Shown one piece after another: positions 5,862-10,485 of a DNA stretch of 10,485 bases. The stretch covers positions 1-10,485 of the forward strand of contig CAZTQN010000065.1 in assembly GCA_964615765.1 (NCBI GenBank), given 5' to 3'. How positions within the stretch are numbered: the stretch's first letter is position 1; each line of letters begins with the position of its first letter. The notes under the pieces are model-generated. The model had not been told where the DNA came from. It made no database searches and worked only from the letters and a program-made list of their open reading frames with translations. A program made the position numbers and the translations under genes. The stretch comes from CAZTQN01 sp964615765 (GTDB lineage Bacteria; Planctomycetota; Phycisphaerae; Phycisphaerales; UBA1924).

Positions 5862-7409
5862 TCACGCGATCGGGCAGTGCGTGCGCCCGTGCCCGGTTTC
5901 CTGCTCCAGCATCCGGGCCACGCGGAACAGCGTCGGCTCGCTCCACGCCGGCCCGACCAGTTGCAGACCCACCGGCAGCCGGCGCGGCGCGCCGTCCACA
6001 TCGACGAACCCGCCCGGCACCGTGATCGCCGGCAGCCCGGCCAGGTTCACGCCCACCGTGTACACGTCTTCAAGGTACAGCGACAGCGGGTCGCCCGACT
6101 TGGCGCCGATCGGGAACGCCGGCGCGGGCGAACTGGGCAGCAGGATCGCCTGACACGGCATGCGTGCGGCCCCCCCCCCGCCGCGCTCACCCGCCTCGCC
6201 GGCAAACACGCGGTCGTAGTCGCGCTTGATCAGCCGCCGGACTTTGAGCGCCGTGACGTAGTACGCCTCGGCGTACCCGGCGCTGAGCACGTGCGTGCCG
6301 AGCATGATGCGGCGCTGCACCTCGGGCCCGAAGCCCTCGGCCCTAGACCGCGCGTAGAGATCGGCAAGTTCATCCCCGGGTCGGGGCGTGGTCCGGTGCC
6401 CGTACCGCACGCCGTCGAAGCGGGCCAGGTTCGACGACGCCTCCGCCGTGGCGACGATGTAGTACGCGGCGATGCCGGACTCGGCGTGCGGCAGGTCGAC
6501 ATCGACCACGCCCACGCCCAGCCGTCGCAGCGCCTCGATCGCCGCCTCCAGCGCCGCCGCGACGCCCGGGTGGTTCGCCGAGGAGCGTGCGAAACTCGGC
6601 ACGCCGACGATGATGTTGTGCATCGGCGACTCGAGATCCGTTAACAGGTCCGGCGCGGGCTGGGGGGCGCAGGTGGCGTCGTGGGCGTCGGGCCCGCAGA
6701 TGGTCTGCGTGAGCAGGGCCGCGTCGGCGACGGTGCGCGCGAACGGGCCGATCTGGTCCAGGCTCGAGGCGTACGCGACCAGCCCGTACCGCGACACCCG
6801 CCCGTACGTCGGCTTCACGCCCACCACGTTGCACAGCCCGGCCGGCATGCGGATCGAGCCGCCCGTGTCGGACCCAAGCGCGCCCGCCGCGAGCCCCGCG
6901 GCGACCGCGGCGCACGACCCCGAACTCGACCCGCCCGGCACGCGGGATTCGTCCCACGGGTTGCGCGTCGGCCCGAAGAACGAGTGCTCGCCCGACGAGC
7001 CCATCGCGAACTCGTCCAGGTTCCCCTTGCCGAGAACGACGGCCCCCGCGTCGAGCAGGCGCTGGGCCGCCGTCGCGGTATACGGCGAGCGGTACTGCGC
7101 CAGCATCTTCGACGCGCACGTCGTCCGCCCCCAGGAGAGGCAAATGTTGTCCTTCAGCACCAGCGGCACGCCACCCAGGGGGCCGAGGGGCTCGCCCTTG
7201 GCCCGCCGCGCGTCGCTCCGGCGGGCCTGTTCCAGGGCCTCGTCGGCGAAGATCTCCGTGAGCGCGTTGAGGCGCGGGTTGAGCGCCTCGGCCCGGGCGA
7301 GCGCGGCCTTGGTCAGCTCTTCCGAAGACACGGCGCCCGACGCGACCGCGGCCCGCTGCTCGTGCAGCGTCCACCAGTGCATCGCTCCGGCGTTCTGGGC
7401 ATCCGACAC
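5862..7409 (-). CDS. gatA: Asp-tRNA(Asn)/Glu-tRNA(Gln) amidotransferase subunit A
   Basis: GatA releases ammonia from glutamine for the GatCAB complex, which converts Glu-tRNA(Gln) and Asp-tRNA(Asn) to the amidated forms in the cytoplasm. The amidase signature is intact. The Ser-cisSer-Lys triad maps to K86 (VLKDN), S161 (GGSSSGS) and S185 (GSDTGGSIRMPA), with spacings identical to those of S. aureus GatA (K79, S154, S178). The family regions NLDEFAMGSSGE, GVKPTYGRVSRYGL and YTVGVNLAGLPAITVP are all present. The length of 515 residues is somewhat above the usual 480-490. Part of the excess is a Gly-rich insertion at about 404-416, encoded by a run of ten G on the coding strand. The start is GTG 7409 or ATG 7382; the latter has GGAG close upstream and would give MHWWTLHEQ. 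Neither gatB nor gatC is in the window, so the complex is encoded at scattered loci or outside it. Confidence 0.96.
   Translation of the reverse strand: MSDAQNAGAMHWWTLHEQRAAVASGAVSSEELTKAALARAEALNPRLNALTEIFADEALEQARRSDARRAKGEPLGPLGGVPLVLKDNICLSWGRTTCASKMLAQYRSPYTATAAQRLLDAGAVVLGKGNLDEFAMGSSGEHSFFGPTRNPWDESRVPGGSSSGSCAAVAAGLAAGALGSDTGGSIRMPAGLCNVVGVKPTYGRVSRYGLVAYASSLDQIGPFARTVADAALLTQTICGPDAHDATCAPQPAPDLLTDLESPMHNIIVGVPSFARSSANHPGVAAALEAAIEALRRLGVGVVDVDLPHAESGIAAYYIVATAEASSNLARFDGVRYGHRTTPRPGDELADLYARSRAEGFGPEVQRRIMLGTHVLSAGYAEAYYVTALKVRRLIKRDYDRVFAGEAGERGGGGAARMPCQAILLPSSPAPAFPIGAKSGDPLSLYLEDVYTVGVNLAGLPAITVPGGFVDVDGAPRRLPVGLQLVGPAWSEPTLFRVARMLEQETGHGRTHCPIA
6170..6179. repeat. Homopolymer run of ten C (G on the gatA coding strand)
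   Basis: Ten consecutive C bases lie inside gatA and encode Gly410-Gly413 in a low-complexity insertion. A run this long is prone to polymerase slippage and to sequencing or assembly indels. Here the frame is intact across it. Confidence 0.85.
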
Positions 7410-7539
7410 GGGCGAGGTTAGGCGGACCCGCGCCGGCCCCGCCGCTGCAGCATGCCTGCATCGTCACGCCGCGGCCAGCGAACACTTGTGGGCGGGGACC
7501 GAGGGGACCCGTGCCCGCCTCGCAGCGTCCGACTGATCC
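7410..7539. promoter_or_regulatory. Divergent promoter region between gatA and the hydrolase
   Basis: These 130 bp separate two divergent genes and so must contain both promoters. Small symmetric elements are present (GCTGCAGC at 7444-7451; TGCAG and CTGCA arms at 7446-7460). No convincing sigma-70 hexamer pairs can be named, and neither start has a strong ribosome site if gatA begins at 7409. Confidence 0.4.
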
Positions 7540-8517
7540 ATGCCAAGCCCGCCCGAGCCAGCCCCCGGTTCGCCCCCGCCCGCACCCGCGGCCGACGCCG
7601 CGCCGGGTCGCGCTCCGGAGATCCGGGCTCTCCCCATCCAAGCGGCGCCGCGCTCCCGGCGCCGGCGCTGGCTCCGCCGCGGCACGCTGCTGATCGCGCT
7701 GCCGGGCATCCTGTTCGGGCTGTCGCGCCTGCACGCGTGCGCGAGCGTCGGCCCGCGCTCGCCGGCCGAACAAATCGCCGCGCTGTCTCGCCAGACCGTG
7801 CCCGCGGCGGGCGACTTGCCCGAAATGTCGTACCTGCGCGGCGGGGACCCAAGTCTCCCCCGGGTCCTGTACATCCACGGCACGCCCGGCAACGCGCACG
7901 GCTGGGCCGATTTCCTCGTCGACCCCGTGCCCGGGCTTGAGAGCGTCGCCGTCGATCGCCCGGGCTTCGGCGAATCCGGGCCCAAGGGGGCCGTGCCCGG
8001 CTTCAAGCAGCAGTCCGACGCGATCGCGCGGCTGCTGGAAGTACGCAACGGTCGCGGCACGATCCTCGTCGGACACTCGCTGGGCGGGCCGATCGCCGCG
8101 TGGATCGCCGCCGAGCACCCGGACAAGGTCGCCGGGCTGATCATCGTCGCCGGCTCGTTGGACCCGAAGCTCGAAGAGCCGGGCATCATGCAGCGCATCG
8201 CCACGACCGGGCTGGCGCGGGCGTTCATGCCGCGGGCCATCGACAACAGCATGGGCGAACTCGACGCGGCGATGAGCCAGACCAAACTGCTGGCCCCGCT
8301 GCTGTCACGCATCACCTGCCCCGTCATCGTCATCCACGGCACGACCGACGCGCTGGTGCCCTACGCCAACGTCGCGTACATCGAACGCATGATGACCGGG
8401 GCCCGCTCGCTCAGCGTCGTCACGCTTAAGGGGCAGGGACACTTCGTGACGTGGGAGACGCCGGAAGTGATTCGCGAGGCGGTCATGACGGTTCAAGAAG
8501 GCAACTCTCCCGACTAG
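7540..8517 (+). CDS. Membrane-anchored alpha/beta-fold hydrolase
   Basis: The 325-residue product begins with a Pro/Ala-rich cytoplasmic tail (1-35) and a basic stretch (RSRRRRWLRR). A single membrane helix follows at about 48-62, so the catalytic domain probably faces the periplasm. The alpha/beta hydrolase fold is clear: oxyanion-hole motif HGTPG (113-117), DRPGFGES (139-146), nucleophile elbow GHSLGG with S180, acid D270 (HGTTDALVP) and catalytic H301 (GQGHFVTWETPE). The substrate cannot be inferred; relatives include esterases, lipases, lactonases and haloperoxidase-like enzymes. ATG 7540 is the natural start, although no ribosome site is visible, as in many genes of this lineage. It is divergent from gatA and separated by 165 bp from the downstream operon, so it is probably monocistronic. 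Confidence 0.9.
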   Translation: MPSPPEPAPGSPPPAPAADAAPGRAPEIRALPIQAAPRSRRRRWLRRGTLLIALPGILFGLSRLHACASVGPRSPAEQIAALSRQTVPAAGDLPEMSYLRGGDPSLPRVLYIHGTPGNAHGWADFLVDPVPGLESVAVDRPGFGESGPKGAVPGFKQQSDAIARLLEVRNGRGTILVGHSLGGPIAAWIAAEHPDKVAGLIIVAGSLDPKLEEPGIMQRIATTGLARAFMPRAIDNSMGELDAAMSQTKLLAPLLSRITCPVIVIHGTTDALVPYANVAYIERMMTGARSLSVVTLKGQGHFVTWETPEVIREAVMTVQEGNSPD

Positions 8518-8682
8518 AAGACGAGGCCCCCCCAAAGACGGTGTAATTACCGCGCGCCAAATTATTTTTACTACCTCCTTGCGGGTTCTCGGAGTATCGA
8601 GTAGTCTCCTTGATATGGAGGCTTACCCAGCACCCAGCACCCAGCTTTGGGCAGCAAAGCTGCCGCAGCCGCCACGCGTCTG
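8518..8682. promoter_or_regulatory. Leader region of the MauE/Cys-peptide operon
   Basis: This is an AT-richer intergenic stretch and the likely promoter region of the downstream operon. It contains the palindrome GTAATTAC (8543-8550) and an AT-rich block (8559-8570). It also contains ACCTCCTT (8573-8580), identical to the anti-Shine-Dalgarno core. GGAG (8591-8594), CTCC (8606-8609) and GGAGG (8617-8621) can pair in mutually exclusive ways. The arms CAGCTTT and AAAGCTG (8642-8648, 8656-8662) form a further small hairpin. No confident -35/-10 pair was found. A 22-codon ORF starts at ATG 8615 and ends in a TGATG overlap with the ATG at 8683; it has no ribosome site and may be chance. Confidence 0.4.
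8625..8645. repeat. Three perfect tandem copies of a 7-bp unit (ACCCAGC)
   Basis: ACCCAGC occurs at 8625-8631, 8632-8638 and 8639-8645 without mismatch, in the leader just before the MauE-like gene. Copy number in such a tract can change by slippage. It separates a GGAGG (8617-8621) from the possible start codons, so copy changes would alter leader spacing. Confidence 0.7.
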
Positions 8683-9129
8683 ATGTTCGCGGGCTCTCTG
8701 GCTCAGTTCGGGGGGCGTGGCGCGGGGCTAGTGCTTGGCGGTGTTCTGTTCGCCGCGGGAGTAAAGAAATCGGTTCGACCCGGCCCAACGCTGACAAGCC
8801 TTGAAGAGCTCTTCAGTCCGTCGGGAGGGTTAATCACACTTCTGCTTCTCGTTGCGGCAGAGGTTTGTTTGGGGTGCCTGCTCGTCTTTGGCGTGCGATC
8901 GCGCGCTTTAACCGCCTGTACGGGAATCCTGATCGCGACGTTTGCCGCATGGGTGTCTTTCCTCTGGGCGACAAACTCGCAGGCTTCTTGCGGCTGTGGG
9001 GTTCACTGGCTACGCGTCTTCCCGCAGGCGACCGATCGCGCGAACGATGCAGTGCGGGTGTTGTTCATCATCGCTCTTTTCGGCTTGTCGGAGCTCGGGC
9101 GGATGTTCCGTCCGGCCTCTGCGCCGTAG
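8683..9129 (+). CDS. MauE/DoxX-like redox-associated membrane protein
   Basis: This is a 148-residue integral membrane protein with four predicted helices, at about 12-29, 49-69, 75-94 and 124-140 counted from ATG 8683. The second helix carries AEVCLGCLLVFG (E60, C62, C65), typical of the DoxX/MauE fold. The loop between helices 3 and 4 holds SCGCG (C103, C105), which resembles the Cys-Gly-Cys motif of MauE-type proteins. MauE is needed for correct disulfide formation in the cysteine-rich methylamine dehydrogenase small subunit, so a role in periplasmic thiol oxidation is a reasonable inference. The start is uncertain: TTG 8647 would add 12 residues, and neither start has a ribosome site at normal distance. 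The next gene, 21 bp downstream, encodes a secreted eight-cysteine peptide, a plausible substrate. Codon use is less biased than in the genes to the left. Confidence 0.75.
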   Translation: MFAGSLAQFGGRGAGLVLGGVLFAAGVKKSVRPGPTLTSLEELFSPSGGLITLLLLVAAEVCLGCLLVFGVRSRALTACTGILIATFAAWVSFLWATNSQASCGCGVHWLRVFPQATDRANDAVRVLFIIALFGLSELGRMFRPASAP

Positions 9130-9150
9130 TTCGGGTTTAGGAGATCAGCG

Positions 9151-9405
9151 ATGCGTACATCACGTGGTTCGAAGCGGTTCCAGACCATCCTGCACATCTT
9201 CGTCCCCTGTGCGGCGCTGCTGACGTGCACGACAATTGTGCTCGCTCAAGCGACCTCGAACTGTTGTCACACACAGACGTGCCCGGGCGGCGGCAGCCTG
9301 ACCCACTGCACTCTCCGCAACTGCACTGAAAACGAATCGTGCCAGGGCAGCGGGTCCTGCAACCCGACTACGTCACGGGCGGTCTGTGCTCGTCTCAACG
9401 GCTGA
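9151..9405 (+). CDS. Small secreted cysteine-rich peptide (eight Cys in mature part)
   Basis: This 84-residue protein is of an unrecognised family. A basic N-terminus and hydrophobic core (about 12-31) form a signal peptide, with likely cleavage after A32 (VLA) or A34 (AQA). The mature part of about 50 residues has cysteines at 38, 39, 44, 53, 58, 64, 70 and 79, otherwise mostly Gly, Ser, Thr and Asn. It is an even number suited to four disulfides. It has few hydrophobic residues, so stability would depend on disulfides or bound metal. The start is secure: TAGGAG lies 7 nt before ATG 9151. It follows the MauE-like gene by 21 bp, suggesting cotranscription and oxidative folding by that protein. 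A strong hairpin follows 10 bp after its stop. A bacteriocin-like, metal-binding or structural surface role is possible; nothing in the sequence decides. Confidence 0.75.
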   Translation: MRTSRGSKRFQTILHIFVPCAALLTCTTIVLAQATSNCCHTQTCPGGGSLTHCTLRNCTENESCQGSGSCNPTTSRAVCARLNG

Positions 9406-9415
9406 GTGCGTTCGT

Positions 9416-9453
9416 GAAGCGACGAGCCTTGCTGAGGCAAGGCTCGTCGCTTC
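9416..9453 (+). terminator. Perfect 17-bp stem, 4-nt loop hairpin (terminator or processing/attenuation site)
   Basis: Arms 9416-9432 and 9437-9453 are perfectly complementary over 17 bp around the loop TGAG. The element begins 10 bp after the stop of the Cys-peptide gene and ends 55 bp before the next start. No T-run follows (GATTCGCC), so a strict Rho-independent terminator is not met. It may stop part of the transcription or protect the 3' end of the upstream mRNA, raising peptide-gene expression relative to the downstream genes. Confidence 0.8.
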
Positions 9454-9508
9454 GATTCGCCACTTCCTCGTCAACTCGTATCCCACGCGGGGAACATGAG
9501 GGCTTGAC

Positions 9509-10270
9509 ATGACCCCGAGAACACGGTTCATCTTGGCGAGTGGTCTGGCCGCGGCAACGCTGGTATTTCTCGCTTACCGCGCCGGTGTGCAGACGCATGG
9601 ATCTCGTGAAGTTGCCGATTCACGCGCCCCTGAGGACGAAGCTCGTTTGTTGAGCTTCGGCAAAACGCTGACTCTTAATTGGCCGCTTACGCGGGAAGCC
9701 CTACCCGGGACGCTGAATGCGGCCCGAGACGCCTTCAGCGCAAGTGCATCGAATTCCAAGGTTCCCGAATCGACGGATCTGATCGCGGCGTGGCAATCAC
9801 ACTTGGAGGCGGTCGTCACCGGAGACTACGAACGGCGGACCAGCGCGTTGGCGGCTCGCGGCTTCACGGAGGACTATGAGGACGAAGAAGTGCGCCAAGC
9901 CGCAAAGAGAAACTTCGAGTTGCTTGCCGCCAAAGCGTACGGGCGGAAGATCGGTCTTCCCGCGGTCGTCCGGATCATTTGGCGCGATGGTCGGGCGGCC
10001 GCCCCCTCTGCGCTTGAAGAGGGATACGCAACATTAACCATGGATCCGCCCGCGACCGCGATCCAGCAAGCCCTGACGGACACGGACATCGACGGCCTCG
10101 TTGTCGAGCTGCGCTGCGCGATGGAAGCCAGCCCGCAGGAAGGTACTGCGGCGGTGCCCGCCTTGCTCGGCCTTCAGTTCGCCTGGAGCCGTTCGCGCCG
10201 AGCATGGGTGCCCATCCGAACCGTCATCTACACGCCGGCCAATACGCCTATTCAAGGCTTCCCGCTATGA
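9509..10270 (+). CDS. Membrane-anchored protein of unknown function
   Basis: This 253-residue protein has one N-terminal membrane helix or uncleaved signal anchor (about 6-23) and a mainly helical, charged remainder that probably faces the periplasm. No recognised domain or catalytic motif is visible, and it has a single cysteine in the C-terminal half (RCAMEA). The start is supported by GAGGG (9498-9502), 6 nt before ATG 9509. Its stop overlaps the start of the following prepilin gene (ATGA at 10267-10270), which implies translational coupling and a shared pathway. It lies 103 bp after the Cys-peptide gene, across the strong hairpin. An accessory role in pseudopilus assembly or display is inference from coupling only. 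Confidence 0.75.
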   Translation: MTPRTRFILASGLAAATLVFLAYRAGVQTHGSREVADSRAPEDEARLLSFGKTLTLNWPLTREALPGTLNAARDAFSASASNSKVPESTDLIAAWQSHLEAVVTGDYERRTSALAARGFTEDYEDEEVRQAAKRNFELLAAKAYGRKIGLPAVVRIIWRDGRAAAPSALEEGYATLTMDPPATAIQQALTDTDIDGLVVELRCAMEASPQEGTAAVPALLGLQFAWSRSRRAWVPIRTVIYTPANTPIQGFPL

Positions 10271-10485
10271 AGCCGGTGCGGGCGTTCACAATCACCGAAC
10301 TGCTTGTCGTGATTTCGATCATCGCAGTGCTGATCGCGATATTGCTCCCAAGTCTTGCATCCACTCGTCAAGCCGCTCGCTCGACACGATGTCTTTCAAA
10401 TTTGCGCGGTATCGCTCCGGTTGTCGAACTGTATCTTGGACATTCAAAAGGCATCTTTCCCTTCTGGCCGGAGGGGGTTTTTCTC
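10267..10485 (+). CDS. Prepilin-type N-terminal cleavage/methylation protein (partial, 3' end outside)
   Basis: The first 73 codons are present. After a short basic leader (MKPVRA) comes FTITELLVVISIIAVLIAIL, a type IV prepilin/pseudopilin signal. A prepilin peptidase would cut after A6, and the conserved Glu is at mature position 5 (E11). The leader ends in Ala rather than the usual Gly, which is tolerated in some prepilins. The following LLPSLASTRQAARSTRCLSNLRGI is typical of the many planctomycete prepilin-like surface or secreted proteins. The hydrophobic helix would anchor it in the inner membrane before assembly into a pseudopilus. The start overlaps the upstream stop (ATGA). The globular domain is cut off by the window, so the subfamily cannot be named. 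Confidence 0.88.
   Translation, partial: MKPVRAFTITELLVVISIIAVLIAILLPSLASTRQAARSTRCLSNLRGIAPVVELYLGHSKGIFPFWPEGVFL

Noticed and set aside
2160..7609. The same 17-mer (CGACGCCGCGCCGGGTC) at 2160-2176 and 7593-7609
   Set aside because: Its CG-rich, low-complexity content makes a chance match plausible, one copy lies in the coding region of the hydrolase, and flanks do not align.
6370..8118. Long minus-strand frame spanning gatA and the hydrolase
   Set aside because: It overlaps two well-identified genes in the wrong frame and has Arg/Gly/Pro-rich shadow composition.
8483..8797. Minus-strand frame with AAGGAGGT upstream (complement of 8573-8580)
   Set aside because: No ATG or GTG follows at a useful distance, only a TTG, and the encoded peptide runs into the hydrolase 3' end without any recognisable feature.
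1..10485. CRISPR arrays, tRNA/rRNA genes, insertion sequences, integrase or attachment sites
   Set aside because: No spaced direct repeats, cloverleaf patterns, transposase domains or terminal inverted repeats were seen on either strand.

Overview
The window is very GC-rich DNA with strong G/C preference at third codon positions and weak or absent Shine-Dalgarno sites for several genes. Its gene content includes a PAS-LuxR regulator, a stand-alone gatA, and a prepilin-type N-terminus of the planctomycete kind. This suggests a member of the Planctomycetota, most likely class Phycisphaerae. The taxon is an inference from composition and protein style, not from a marker gene. No rRNA, tRNA, CRISPR array, insertion sequence or replication origin was seen.

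Layout. Positions 1-229 look like the low-complexity Ala/Pro/Thr/Arg tail of an upstream gene. A large alanine-rich coiled-coil protein of unknown function follows (447-2117, +). It converges on a PAS-LuxR transcriptional regulator (2221-2901, -). A control region of about 300 bp separates that regulator from a divergent P1B-type metal ATPase (3206-5296, +). The SPC motif of this ATPase and its HEGGT motif in the last membrane helix place it in the P1B-4 class (Fe2+/Co2+/Zn2+ efflux: PfeT, CtpD, CoaT, ZosA). An Rrf2-family regulator follows 56 bp downstream (5353-5823, +). It converges on gatA (5862-7409, -), the glutamyl-/aspartyl-tRNA amidotransferase A subunit. Divergent from gatA is a membrane-anchored alpha/beta hydrolase (7540-8517, +).

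From about 8520 to the end the base composition and codon use become less extreme. This part carries an apparent operon: a MauE/DoxX-like redox membrane protein, a secreted peptide whose mature part has eight cysteines, a perfect 17-bp hairpin, a membrane-anchored protein of unknown function, and a prepilin-like protein cut by the window edge. The last two overlap by ATGA.

Two modules deserve attention. (1) The metal ATPase and the Rrf2 gene each have, just upstream, an imperfect inverted repeat with an 8-nt spacer ending CCGA and an ACTTTGA half. This suggests that the Rrf2 protein controls both genes as a metal or Fe-S homeostasis unit. (2) The MauE-like protein / eight-cysteine peptide / unknown / prepilin operon looks like a dedicated oxidative-folding and surface-display or export unit, and I do not recognise it as a described system.
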